A stretch of 64,000 nt of DNA from DASRDR01 sp044867785 (GTDB taxonomy: Bacteria > Methylomirabilota > Methylomirabilia > Rokubacteriales > DASRDR01), in contig JBIOVM010000085.1 in NCBI GenBank assembly GCA_044867785.1, positions 52,639-116,638 of the forward strand, given 5' to 3'. The translations under genes and the position numbers were made by a program. Each line of letters opens with the position of its first letter. Position 1 is the stretch's first letter. The notes below the pieces were generated by a model that was not told the origin of the DNA, made no database searches, and saw only the letters and a program-made list of their open reading frames with translations. Positions 52,656-63,277 of this stretch are shown piece after piece.

Positions 52656-53925
52656 GCGCGAGCGGGGCGCGCCGCCGCGGGTCGTCGTCACGGGCATCGG
52701 GAGCGTGAGCGCTCTCGGCTTCCACGACGGGGCTCGCCTCGCGGCCGCCCTCGAGCGGAGCATGCCGGCCCTCGCGCCGATCCAGGCTTTTCCGACCGAC
52801 GATTGCCGGAGCCGCCTCGGCGGCGAGGTGGGTGACCTTGCCGGCCATCTTCTGGACGGCGAGGCCCGTCGGCTCTCCCGGGCCAGCCAGCTCGCGGTCG
52901 TGGCCGCCCGAATCGCCCTGGCCGACGCCGGAAGCCAGCCGGGACAGCTCCCGATGGCGGGGCTCGTGCTGGGGTCGCACTGGGGCGACTTTCGCTCCTC
53001 GGAGGCCTTCGCGCGAGGATTCCTCGAGCGCGGGCCGCTCGGCCTCTCGCCCCTCATCTTCCCGAACACCGTCATGAACGCTATGGCCGCCCAGGTATCG
53101 ATCGCCTTGGGTTTGCGCGGTCCGGTGCTCACGCTGAACGAGATGGACGTGGCCGGCGAGCTGGCCGTCGCCCGGGCCCACGCCCTGCTCCTAGCCGGCC
53201 GGGCGCGCGCCGTGCTTGCCGGCGGCAGCGACGAGATGTCCCCGGTTCTGTACCGCGAGCTCGGCCGGCTGGGCCTCATGTCACCATCGGATCCGGGGCC
53301 GGAGGCCTGCCGGCCCTTCGATCGGCGGGCGAGCGGGACCGTGCTCGGAGAGGGCGCGACGTTCCTGGTGCTCGAGGCAGCCGACGCCGCCGAGGCGCGA
53401 GGCGCGCGCGTCTACGCCGAGCTCGCCGGCGCGGCGTGGGGGAACCTTCCGAGCCCGCCCCGCGGGTTCCCGCCGCCGGGACGCCCCGACCCTCGAGCCA
53501 TCCGCCGCGCTCTCGCCGCCGCTCACGTGACACCGGACGCCATCGAGGCCGTGCTCCTCACCGGGTCGGGCCGCCCCGCCCAGGACGCGTGCGAGCTGGA
53601 CCTGGTGGCGCGAGCTCTCCCGCCGGGCCGGGCGCGCGTGAGCGCGCTCACGCCGCTCGCGGGGGAGCACGCGGGGCTCGGCGCCCTCCGGACGGCAGCG
53701 GCGGCGCTTGCGGTGACGGGCTCGGCGTTGCCGCTCTTGCCCGAGCTCTCGGAGCCGATCCGGTCGGATCTGCGGTTCGTCACCGCTCCGAGCGAGGGCG
53801 AGCGCGTCCTGCCGAAGGCGGCGATGGTGCACGGCCTGGCGCGAGGCGGCGCCCACGTGGCACTGGTGCTCCGGGCTTCGAGGTCCCCTCGCGAGCGCAC
53901 TGCCGGCGCGGAGGCGGCCGCGTGA
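52645..53925 (+). CDS. Ketosynthase-like chain-length-factor-type protein (inactive)
   Basis: The 426-residue protein keeps the full ketosynthase fold (VVVTGIGSVSALG, AHALLLAGRARAVLAGGSDEM). The Cys region reads LNEMDVAGELA with Asp in place of Cys, the HGTGT loop is replaced by TGSGRPAQD, and the last His region by LAGEHAGLGA. All three catalytic positions are lost. That is the pattern of chain-length factors, which pair with an active ketosynthase. It directly follows the second active copy and overlaps it by 11 bp. Confidence 0.82.
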   Translation: MPAERERGAPPRVVVTGIGSVSALGFHDGARLAAALERSMPALAPIQAFPTDDCRSRLGGEVGDLAGHLLDGEARRLSRASQLAVVAARIALADAGSQPGQLPMAGLVLGSHWGDFRSSEAFARGFLERGPLGLSPLIFPNTVMNAMAAQVSIALGLRGPVLTLNEMDVAGELAVARAHALLLAGRARAVLAGGSDEMSPVLYRELGRLGLMSPSDPGPEACRPFDRRASGTVLGEGATFLVLEAADAAEARGARVYAELAGAAWGNLPSPPRGFPPPGRPDPRAIRRALAAAHVTPDAIEAVLLTGSGRPAQDACELDLVARALPPGRARVSALTPLAGEHAGLGALRTAAAALAVTGSALPLLPELSEPIRSDLRFVTAPSEGERVLPKAAMVHGLARGGAHVALVLRASRSPRERTAGAEAAA

Positions 53926-54761
53926 TGGCCGGAGTCTGGGTCGTCGTGCCGGTCTTCGACGAGGTCGCCACGCTGGGCCGGGTCGTCCAGGCGGTTCGCG
54001 CACATTGCCCCGTGATCGTGGTGGACGATGCCTCCACGGACGAGAGCGCCCGGGTGGCGATCCGGTCCGGCGCGGCCGAAGTGCTCCGGCATCCGCGGCG
54101 GGCGGGCAAGGGGGCGGCCCTCCGGACGGGATTCCGCGCCGCCCTTCGCCACGGCGCGGCTGCGGTCGCCACGCTGGATGGGGACGGGCAGCACGACCCC
54201 GCCGACCTGCCGCGCCTCTTGGCGGCCCATCGTGCCGCTCCGGATGCGCTCGTGCTGGGCGACCGCTTCGGCGGCAAGCGGGGCGACCCTATCCCGGCGC
54301 TGCGGCGTGCGGCGATTCGAGCCGCCGATCGGGCCCTGGGTCCGCTTCTGCCCGCGCCCGTCTCGGACAGTCAGTGCGGCTTTCGGATCTATCCAGGGAG
54401 GTTCTTGCGCGACGTCCCGCTGCGGGAAGAGCGGTTCGTCCTCGAGACGGAAGCGCTGGTCCGGGCGGTTCGGGCGGGCTACCGGCTGGTCTCGGTGCCG
54501 GTCCGGTCGGTGTACCCGAAGGGCCGACAGAGTCGGTTCCAGGCCGTCGCCGACGCCGCCCGCATCGGCTGGTACCTGGCTCGCGCCTGGGCGGACGGCC
54601 GCCTCGCGCCGGCGGCGCCGCCCACCGCCATCGCACCGGGCCGACGGCCGTCGGACGATCGCTTCGCCCCCGTGGCCCCGCTCCGCGACGTCGCGATCGC
54701 GGCGGGCGAGCCGGGGGCATCGCCGCCCTCGCCGTCGCGTCCCGCCCGCCTGACGTCCTGA
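53925..54761 (+). CDS. Family 2 glycosyltransferase
   Basis: The 278-residue protein has the GT-A fold start VWVVVPVFDEVATLGRVV, the metal-binding LDGDGQHDPADL (about residue 85) and a SDSQCGFRIY acceptor block. It resembles polyprenyl-phosphate mannose/glucose synthases, without the C-terminal membrane helices some of them carry. The last 50 residues are Pro/Arg-rich and probably disordered. The ATG overlaps the upstream stop (TGATG). It would glycosylate a lipid made by, or exported through, the neighbours. Confidence 0.88.
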   Translation: MAGVWVVVPVFDEVATLGRVVQAVRAHCPVIVVDDASTDESARVAIRSGAAEVLRHPRRAGKGAALRTGFRAALRHGAAAVATLDGDGQHDPADLPRLLAAHRAAPDALVLGDRFGGKRGDPIPALRRAAIRAADRALGPLLPAPVSDSQCGFRIYPGRFLRDVPLREERFVLETEALVRAVRAGYRLVSVPVRSVYPKGRQSRFQAVADAARIGWYLARAWADGRLAPAAPPTAIAPGRRPSDDRFAPVAPLRDVAIAAGEPGASPPSPSRPARLTS

Positions 54762-54810
54762 GGATGCGCGCTCCGCCGTCGCCCCCGGCGCGGTCCTCGT
54801 CTCGGCTCAC

Positions 54811-56016
54811 GTGGTGACGGGCGCGGGAGGGCCGCGCCGGCGCTTACTGCCCCGCGGCTACGGCTTCGCCATCGCGGGCATCGCCGTCGGGATGGCCGGG
54901 CTCGTCGCCCTCGGCGCTCTCGCGGACCGCATCAGCCGGTTCATCGACGGCGGCCATCGCTTCGTGCTCGGACAGATCTCGGTCGCCGGCGCCGGCCTCG
55001 GGACCGGCGCGGGCTTCACGGCGGGCGGGCTCTTGCCGAAGCGGACGATCGACGCGATCCGGCGGGTGCCCGGCGTCGCCCTCGTGCAGGCGCAGGTCAT
55101 GCTTCCGCTGAACCCGAGCACCTCCGAGCTGTTCTCCGTGAACCAGGAGCTCGTCCTGGGGGTGGATCTCGGCGTGCCGACGCCGAACCGGAACTATCCC
55201 AGCTTTCCGATCGCCCACGGCCGCGATCTGGCTCCCGGCGACCGGGGGCGCGTGGTCGTCGGCGCCGAGCTCGCCGCGAGCCGGACGCTACGCCCGCCCG
55301 CGTCGCTGCGCATCGGCGACCGCGATTTCGAGGTCGTCGGGATACTGGAGCGCTTGCTCACGGCGCCGGACCGGTTCGCCATCGTTCCCATCGAGGACGC
55401 GCGCGATCTATGGCTCGCCCTGGACCCGACCGTGCGCGCGCTGTACCGGACGGGGGGCGCCCTCGCGGCGGACGATCTCAACACGGGGGCGGCGGTGGGC
55501 TGGACGTCCGGCGTGGACCCGGACGCTCTCGCGGCGCGGATCCGGCGGGAGGTGGCCGGCGTGAACGTCGCCGCGCCCGGCGAGGTCGCGCGTCAGCTGT
55601 CGGCGTCCACGGCATTCTTCCGCTGGCTGATGGTGGCGGTCGCGGGGATCGGCCTCCTGATCGGCGGGCTGTCCCTGTCCAACACGGTCGCGGCCGCGAC
55701 GTTCGAGCGGATCCGAGACTTCGGCATCAAGCAGGCTCTCGGGGCCTCCGACGGCCAGCTCCTCGGCGAAGTCCTGCGGGAGAGCCTGACGGTCAGCCTC
55801 GCCGGGGGGGGCATCGGCACCGTTTTGGCGATCCTGGTCGGGATGGCGATCGATGCGCGCGCGGCGCAGGCGGGCCAGCAGCTGTTCCTCTTCTCCGGGC
55901 GGTTGGTCGCCTTCGCGGTGGGGTTCGCGGCCGCGCTCGGCGCGGTGGCGGGCGTCTACGCGAGCGTTCGCATCCTCCGGGTCCCGCCGGCCGAGGCGAT
56001 TCGTCGCGGCGCCTGA
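54811..56016 (+). CDS. FtsX/MacB-type ABC transporter permease
   Basis: The 401-residue protein has one N-terminal membrane helix (about 17-39), a large periplasmic domain (about 50-265) and three C-terminal helices (about 275-300, 320-350, 365-390), the FtsX/LolC layout. The SNTVAAATFERIRDFGIKQALGA segment is the cytoplasmic coupling loop. These proteins use ATP mechanically to move lipids, lipoproteins or peptides in the envelope rather than import solutes. The partner ATPase gene starts 7 bp later. Confidence 0.88.
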   Translation: MVTGAGGPRRRLLPRGYGFAIAGIAVGMAGLVALGALADRISRFIDGGHRFVLGQISVAGAGLGTGAGFTAGGLLPKRTIDAIRRVPGVALVQAQVMLPLNPSTSELFSVNQELVLGVDLGVPTPNRNYPSFPIAHGRDLAPGDRGRVVVGAELAASRTLRPPASLRIGDRDFEVVGILERLLTAPDRFAIVPIEDARDLWLALDPTVRALYRTGGALAADDLNTGAAVGWTSGVDPDALAARIRREVAGVNVAAPGEVARQLSASTAFFRWLMVAVAGIGLLIGGLSLSNTVAAATFERIRDFGIKQALGASDGQLLGEVLRESLTVSLAGGGIGTVLAILVGMAIDARAAQAGQQLFLFSGRLVAFAVGFAAALGAVAGVYASVRILRVPPAEAIRRGA

Positions 56017-56023
56017 ACGCCCC

Positions 56024-56728
<705 letters not shown>

Positions 56729-56962
56729 CCCGCCCACCGAGGGCGCGGGTCTGTCCGGTCTGTGGGCGCCACGAACGTGACCTACACCGCCAGCTACTCC
56801 GCCGTCGCCGCCTGCCCCATCGGTCAGTACCGGGCGGAGTACTTCGGCAACGTCTCGCTGAGCGGGACGCCGCTCTTCACTCGCTGCGAGACGACCGTCA
56901 AACCAGGTAAGCTGGTAGCCAGGCTGGTTCCTAGCGGTTCCTCCGCGTGTCCTCCTCCGTGA
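56729..56962 (+). pseudogene. Decayed PA14-domain surface-protein fragment
   Basis: Directly after the ABC ATPase stop, the same frame encodes 77 residues with the typical lead-in and start of a PA14 domain (CPIGQYRAEYFGN, then SLSGTPLFTRCE) preceded by a beta-rich stretch (NVTYTASYSA). It then degenerates and stops. A PA14 domain is about 140 residues, so this is a remnant. The remaining gap (56963-57066) holds no gene, only an AT-richer stretch that may contain the promoter of the next gene. Confidence 0.5.
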
Positions 56963-57066
56963 AGTCTGCCTCTCGATCGGCCGCGTTCTGATAAGCTTTC
57001 GACGCTGAATGCCTCGTCGAGGGCGTCGGCGGGCCCCACCCAACACGATAGGAAAGCGGCGAGCGA

Positions 57067-58278
57067 TTGACTGACGCAATTCGGCGAGCGGTTGTCCTCG
57101 CGACGCGGCCCGGGGCGGCCGTGTGCGTCGGCGGCCTGCCGCTCGCGGTGCGCAGCATCCTCGCGCTCCGCGCGGCGGGCTTCGACGACGTCGGCCTGGT
57201 GGCGCCAGCCCGACCCGACTGGGCGACGGAGCCGCTGAGGCGCCGCGGAGTTCGAGTGCGATGGGAGCCGCATCCGGCGCCGGCGCAAGCCGACGGGCCC
57301 AGGTCCGGTCACGCCTCGACGCTCTTCCTCGCCGGCGACGTGCTCGTGGATGCGGTCGCGGCCGAAGCGCTCCGCTCCGCGCGTCCGGGGCCCGTGCGGA
57401 CCGCCGGAGGCCGCCTCGTCGGCGAGGTCCGCGTCGGTTCGGACGGCATCGACGGCCTCGACCGCGACGAGTCGCCGGCGCCGGGGCGCTCGAGAGAGCC
57501 AGGCACGCGGATCATCGAGGGCTTGGCGGTTCCGCTGGCCGACGCCGGATCGCCGGGCGGACTCGAGCGCGCGCTACTCGCGCACCTTGCCGATCGGCCG
57601 GCCGGCGACAGCTACCTGGCGGCCGTGCTCGACCGTCCGATGTCGCGGGAGGTGACGCGCCTCCTGCTCCGGACGCCGCTGACGCCATCCCAGGTGACGG
57701 CCCTCGGGGTGGCGATCGGATGTCTCGGGGCGCTGGGGCTCGCGACCGTGTCCTACTGGGGCAGGCTGGTCGGCGTGCTTCTGCTCATCGCGTCTCTCGT
57801 CCTCGACTGCGTCGACGGCGATTTGGCCCGCGCGCGTCTCGACGAGAACCCGACGGGCGCGCGCCTGGACGTGATCGGCGACTATCTCGTCAACCTCGCG
57901 GTGTTCGCCGGATTGGCCATCGGGCTCTTGCGAGAGGGCCTGCCGCCGGGCGGCGGCTGGGCGGCGCTCGCCCTCGTGAGCGGAGTCGGCGCCGCGATGA
58001 CGACGGTCCACATTCTCTTCATACGGCCCGCCCTCCGAGGCGGCGGCGATCTGCACTGGGCCGGCGATGCCGAGAGCCTGCGGGGACAGCCCGGGGCGTC
58101 GGTGCTCGAAAAGCTCGCGAGCCGCGACTACACGTATCTCCTCCTGCTGCTCGCGCTCGTGGGCCACCTCGAGTGGTTCCTTTATGCCGCCGCGGGCGGG
58201 GCGTGGCTTTTCACCGCGGGCGTCGTCGCGTACGCCCTCTTCGCGCATCGCCGGGTCGCGCGTGGACCGGCCCGGTGA
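57067..58278 (+). CDS. CDP-alcohol phosphatidyltransferase with an N-terminal nucleotidyltransferase-like domain
   Basis: The 403-residue protein has two parts. The C-terminal half (from about residue 195) has six membrane helices and a perfect CDP-alcohol phosphotransferase motif, DGDLAR then eight residues, G, three residues, D, three residues, D (GARLDVIGD). It joins a CDP-activated alcohol to a second alcohol. The N-terminal 190 residues start with AVVLATRPGAAVCVGGLPLAVRSI, like a sugar nucleotidyltransferase but without its G-x-G-x-R loop. The layout recalls the bifunctional inositol-phosphate cytidylyltransferase/phosphatidyltransferases. A TTG start behind AGGAAAG is used. Confidence 0.85.
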   Translation: MTDAIRRAVVLATRPGAAVCVGGLPLAVRSILALRAAGFDDVGLVAPARPDWATEPLRRRGVRVRWEPHPAPAQADGPRSGHASTLFLAGDVLVDAVAAEALRSARPGPVRTAGGRLVGEVRVGSDGIDGLDRDESPAPGRSREPGTRIIEGLAVPLADAGSPGGLERALLAHLADRPAGDSYLAAVLDRPMSREVTRLLLRTPLTPSQVTALGVAIGCLGALGLATVSYWGRLVGVLLLIASLVLDCVDGDLARARLDENPTGARLDVIGDYLVNLAVFAGLAIGLLREGLPPGGGWAALALVSGVGAAMTTVHILFIRPALRGGGDLHWAGDAESLRGQPGASVLEKLASRDYTYLLLLLALVGHLEWFLYAAAGGAWLFTAGVVAYALFAHRRVARGPAR

Positions 58279-59327
58279 CGTCGAAGCGGCGGCGCGGGAT
58301 CGAGCTGGCGTGCCTGTTGCTCGGCCTCGCTGTCCTGGCCGGGACGGTCTGGGCGGTCGGGCTCGGGACGCTGGTCCAGGACCTGCGCCTGATTGGCTGG
58401 TGGCTCGTGGCGATCCTGCTGGTCGAGAGCGTTGGTGTTGCGCTGAATACCGTGGGCTGGGCCCTCGCGTTCCCGAGAGGCGAGCGGACCGTCCGTGCGG
58501 GTCGGCTGCTCGCGGCCCGTCTCGCCGGGGACGCGATCAACTACCTGACCCCCTCGGCCACCGTCGGGGGGGAGCTGCTCCGCGTGCGCCTCCTCCGCGA
58601 GGACGTGCCCGTGGACGTGCGCTGGGCGTCGGTGAGCGCGGCCAAGGTCGGCCAATCGGTCGCGCAAGCCGTCTTCATCCTCCTCGCTCTCGCGCTGGTT
58701 CTGCCGAGGTTCGCCGAGGTCCGGTTCTGGTCCGGACCCTCGCCGGGTGTGACCGCGGTGATTGCCGGGATGGCGGCTGTCGCGGCTGGAGCGGCATTCG
58801 TCTGGACGGTCGCTCGCGGCTTCTGGGCGACGATGCGCGGCGCCCTCAACCGCGTCCACCTTGGGCACCTGCTCCCCGCGTCGTGGACCGGCCCGGGCCG
58901 CGACCTTGACGCGGCCCTCGCCCGGCTCGGCCGCTGGCGGACCGCAGCCTCTTTGGGGTGCTTCGTTCTCGGCTGGGCCGTGGGCGCCGTCGAGATCTAC
59001 CTGATCCTCTACTGCGTCGGCGACGCGGTCGACTGGCGAACGGCGCTCGCGCTGGAGACCGGGTCCGTCCTCATCGATGGTATTCTCTTCTTCGTGCCCG
59101 CGAAGGTGGGTACCCAGGAGGGGGGCAAGGTGGTGCTCTTCGCCGCCCTTGGGCTCAGCCCCGCCCGAGGTCTCACGGTCGGTGTCGTCCGGCGCATTCG
59201 CGAGCTGACCTACGCCGGCCTCGGACTGATCGCGCTCGGGTGGTTCAGCGCTCGGCCGAGCGCCGCCGGGGCGCTGGGCCTGCGCCTGGGCGACTCCGCC
59301 GCCGGCGGTACGACCCATCGGACCTGA
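58275..59327 (+). CDS. HpnL/LPG-synthase-type membrane protein (flippase-like)
   Basis: The 350-residue protein has about eight membrane helices and the family blocks NYLTPSATVGGELLRVRLL (about residue 95) and VPAKVGTQEGGKVVLFAALGL (about residue 280). These place it in the UPF0104/lysylphosphatidylglycerol-synthase membrane-domain family that includes HpnL. These proteins are thought to bind or translocate lipids. The GTG start overlaps the upstream stop (GTGA). With the HpnJ-type gene next to it, hopanoid-like lipids are one candidate cargo. Confidence 0.85.
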   Translation: MTSKRRRGIELACLLLGLAVLAGTVWAVGLGTLVQDLRLIGWWLVAILLVESVGVALNTVGWALAFPRGERTVRAGRLLAARLAGDAINYLTPSATVGGELLRVRLLREDVPVDVRWASVSAAKVGQSVAQAVFILLALALVLPRFAEVRFWSGPSPGVTAVIAGMAAVAAGAAFVWTVARGFWATMRGALNRVHLGHLLPASWTGPGRDLDAALARLGRWRTAASLGCFVLGWAVGAVEIYLILYCVGDAVDWRTALALETGSVLIDGILFFVPAKVGTQEGGKVVLFAALGLSPARGLTVGVVRRIRELTYAGLGLIALGWFSARPSAAGALGLRLGDSAAGGTTHRT

Positions 59328-60797
59328 TTGACCGTGGCGCTCCGCACCTTGTTCCTGCATCCGCCGTCGTTCGAGGGCTTCGACGGGGGCGCCGGCGCGC
59401 GATACCAGGCTCGCCGGGAGATCCGCTCCTTCTGGTACCCGACGTGGCTGGCGCAACCCGCGGCGCTCGTCCCCGGGAGCCGGCTGGTCGATGCGCCCGC
59501 CGACGGCCGGACGGTGGAGGACGTGGCGCCGCTCGCACGCCAGTACGATCACGTGGTGATGCACACGAGCACGCCGTCCTTCGGTGGTGATGTCCGCGTG
59601 GCCGAGCGCCTCAAGCGTGAGAACCCCCGGCTCCTCGTCGGTATGGTCGGAGCGCACGTGGCCGTGCTGCCCGAGGCGTCGCTCCGGGCGGCCCGAGCGG
59701 TGGATTGGGTGGGAGTCGGGGAGTTCGACCACGCGTGCGCGGAGGTCTCGGAGGGTCGGCCGTTCGCCGAAGTGAGAGGCATCGCGTACCGCGAGAGCGG
59801 CCGGATCCGCTTCACGCCGTCCCGGCCGCCGCTCGAGGACATGGATGCGCTGCCGTTCGTCGTCGACGTGTACCACCGTGACCTCACCATCGAGAACTAC
59901 TTCATCGGCTACCTCCTGCACCCCTACGTATCCCTCTACACCGGGCGGGGATGCCGATCGAAGTGCACCTTCTGCCTGTGGCCGCAAACGGTCGGCGGGC
60001 ACCGGTACCGCGTGCGGAGCGCGGACAGCGTCGAAGCGGAGATGACCCGGGCCAAGCGGCTCTTTCCCCGGGTCCGCGAGTTCTTCTTCGACGACGACAC
60101 GTTCACCGACGACCTGCCGCGCGCCGAGGAGATCGCGCGCCGCCTGGGCCGCCTGGGGCTCACGTGGTCCTGTAACGCCAAGGCCAACGTCCCGCGACGA
60201 ACGCTCGAGATCCTGCGCGACAACGGGCTTCGCCTCCTCCTGGTGGGGTACGAGTCCGGCAGCCAGCGCATCCTGAACAACATCAAGAAGGGCCTGCGGC
60301 TGGACGTCGCCCGGGAATTCACCCGGAACGCGAAGGCACTCGGCATCGCCATCCATGGGACGTTCATCCTGGGGCTTCCCGGGGAGACGCCGGAGACGAT
60401 CCAGGAGACGATCCGCTACGCGTGCGAGATCGAGCCGGACACCATCCAGGTGTCCCTCGCCGCGCCATACCCGGGGACGGAGCTCTACCGGCAAGCGCAG
60501 GAGCAGGGGTGGCTCCCACGGACACCCGGAGACCTGGTCAGCCGGGACGGGGTGCAGGTGGCCGCGCTCGACTATCCGGGATTGCCTCAAACCGAGATCT
60601 TCGAATCGGTCGAGGCGTTCTATCGGCGGTTCTACTTCCGCCCGCGAAAGGTCGTCGCGATGGTGAGTGACATGCTTCGCGATCCCGCCGTCATGCGCCG
60701 ACGGCTTCGGGAGGGTGTGGAGTTCCTCCGCTTCCTGCGGGCGCGTCGGGCCATGCCGGGCGGTCCACGGCCGATCGCGTCCGACGCGAGGGCTTGA
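59328..60797 (+). CDS. hpnJ: HpnJ-type radical SAM enzyme
   Basis: The 489-residue protein has an N-terminal B12-binding-like Rossmann domain without the D-x-H-x-x-G motif (about 40-160) and a radical SAM domain with the cluster Cys209, Cys213 and Cys216 (CRSKCTFC). Long blocks such as IENYFIGYLLHPYVSLYTGR, FFFDDDTFTDDLPRAEEIA and LLLVGYESGSQRILNNIKKG match what I know of HpnJ. HpnJ is reported to act in making the cyclitol ether head group of bacteriohopanepolyols. No hopanoid cyclase or other hpn core gene is in the window. Confidence 0.85.
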   Translation: MTVALRTLFLHPPSFEGFDGGAGARYQARREIRSFWYPTWLAQPAALVPGSRLVDAPADGRTVEDVAPLARQYDHVVMHTSTPSFGGDVRVAERLKRENPRLLVGMVGAHVAVLPEASLRAARAVDWVGVGEFDHACAEVSEGRPFAEVRGIAYRESGRIRFTPSRPPLEDMDALPFVVDVYHRDLTIENYFIGYLLHPYVSLYTGRGCRSKCTFCLWPQTVGGHRYRVRSADSVEAEMTRAKRLFPRVREFFFDDDTFTDDLPRAEEIARRLGRLGLTWSCNAKANVPRRTLEILRDNGLRLLLVGYESGSQRILNNIKKGLRLDVAREFTRNAKALGIAIHGTFILGLPGETPETIQETIRYACEIEPDTIQVSLAAPYPGTELYRQAQEQGWLPRTPGDLVSRDGVQVAALDYPGLPQTEIFESVEAFYRRFYFRPRKVVAMVSDMLRDPAVMRRRLREGVEFLRFLRARRAMPGGPRPIASDARA

Positions 60798-61177
60798 TGC
60801 GGGCCCTCTTCATCTGCCGGGGCAACGTCTGCCGGAGTCGGGTCGCGGAACAGATATTCCAGGTGCTCACCTGGACGGTCGGCGCCCGCGGCGATCACGA
60901 GGCGCGTTCGGCCGGTGTCGATCCCGATTCCGGGGGGCGCGCGATCACGGGACGAGATGTTGCGTGGGCCGACGTGATCTGCGTCATGGAAGAGGAGCAC
61001 CGGGCCTACATTCGCAAGCGCTGGCCCGGAGAGGTCGGGAAGGTCCGCGTCCTCGGAATCCCGGACGTCTACGAGCCGGACGACGAGGAGCTGCGGGACC
61101 GTCTCACGGACGTCGTGCGGGGACTCCTCGCCGAGGAGTCGAGTGAGGGCCGTCGGGGATCCGGCCGAACGGGCTGA
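60797..61177 (+). CDS. Low-molecular-weight phosphatase-like protein
   Basis: The 126-residue protein begins with LFICRGNVCRSRVAEQIF, the C-x5-R-S loop of the low-molecular-weight protein tyrosine phosphatase/arsenate reductase family. The usual general-acid region is changed (GIPDVYEPDDEE rather than DPY). It may dephosphorylate a protein Tyr or a small phosphate. Its ATG overlaps the HpnJ stop (TGATG), so it is the last gene of the lipid locus. It converges on a response regulator gene. Confidence 0.82.
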   Translation: MRALFICRGNVCRSRVAEQIFQVLTWTVGARGDHEARSAGVDPDSGGRAITGRDVAWADVICVMEEEHRAYIRKRWPGEVGKVRVLGIPDVYEPDDEELRDRLTDVVRGLLAEESSEGRRGSGRTG

Positions 61178-61208
61178 CCGGCTGGGGCGAGGCCGTCCGG
61201 CCGCGCCG

Positions 61209-61637
61209 TCACGCTTTTCGCCGGCTGCTGCTCCTGAAGCGAAGCGCGGCGCGCACCGCCGCCACCAGCTCCTCGACGCTGAACGGCTTCACCAGGTAGT
61301 AGAAGATCCCGGCCGCCCGGGCGGCCTGCTCGGTCTCGTAGGAAGCATGGCCGGTCATCACGATGATGGGGAGCGACTGGTCGAAGCGCTTGACCACCGC
61401 GATGGCGTCGAGCCCGCCCAGACCAGGGAGCTTCAGGTCGAGGATCAGCGCTCCGTAGCTGGCCCGCATGATCCGCTGAATGGCGTCGACCGCCCGATCC
61501 GCGGTGTCGACGTCGAAGGACTCGCTCGCCAGGGTCTCGACGATCGTGTCCCGCATCCGCGGATCGTCGTCGCAGACGAGGATGCGCTCGCGCTCCGCGA
61601 CCGGAGTCGGCGCCGCGCTCCCGGTATCCTGGCTCAT
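61209..61637 (-). CDS. Single-domain response regulator
   Basis: The 142-residue protein is a receiver domain with no output domain. It keeps all phosphorylation residues: the acidic pair in VCDDDP, the phospho-acceptor Asp in LILDLKLPG, Thr in VMTGHAS and Lys in LVKPFS. It lies on the minus strand 20 bp downstream of the sigma-54 activator gene and is probably co-transcribed. It may relay phosphate or act on another protein. No cognate kinase is adjacent. Confidence 0.9.
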   Translation of the reverse strand: MSQDTGSAAPTPVAERERILVCDDDPRMRDTIVETLASESFDVDTADRAVDAIQRIMRASYGALILDLKLPGLGGLDAIAVVKRFDQSLPIIVMTGHASYETEQAARAAGIFYYLVKPFSVEELVAAVRAALRFRSSSRRKA

Positions 61638-61657
61638 GCTCCCTCCATCGAGGGGGG

Positions 61658-63085
<1,428 letters not shown>

Positions 63086-63121
63086 ATGAGGAAAAAGGCT
63101 AGGGAATTTCTCCCGGGCACC

Positions 63122-63151
63122 ACTATCCAAGGGCAGGGATGGGGCTGTCAA
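63122..63151 (-). promoter_or_regulatory. Sigma-70-type promoter of the NtrC-family gene
   Basis: On the minus strand a perfect TTGACA (63146-63151) and GATAGT (63122-63127, four of six) are 18 bp apart. The start would be near 63115, about 30 nt before the ATG. A small GGGA-n-TCCC dyad lies close to the start site. Confidence 0.65.
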
Positions 63152-63277
63152 GCCATTTCGCGCCGGAACCACGCGCCGTCCGTGATATAGAAGCGAGGGC
63201 ATGACTACGCGAGTTTTCAGGCAGGAGCCGACGGAGCGGTGTGCCGGCAGGTCAGCGTCTCGGTGTTGCCATTGCCC

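Noticed and set aside
56735..56800. A CPVCGR zinc-ribbon-like string in another frame after the ABC ATPase
   Set aside because: The frame is short and Arg-rich and overlaps the PA14-like frame, which has a better and longer match.
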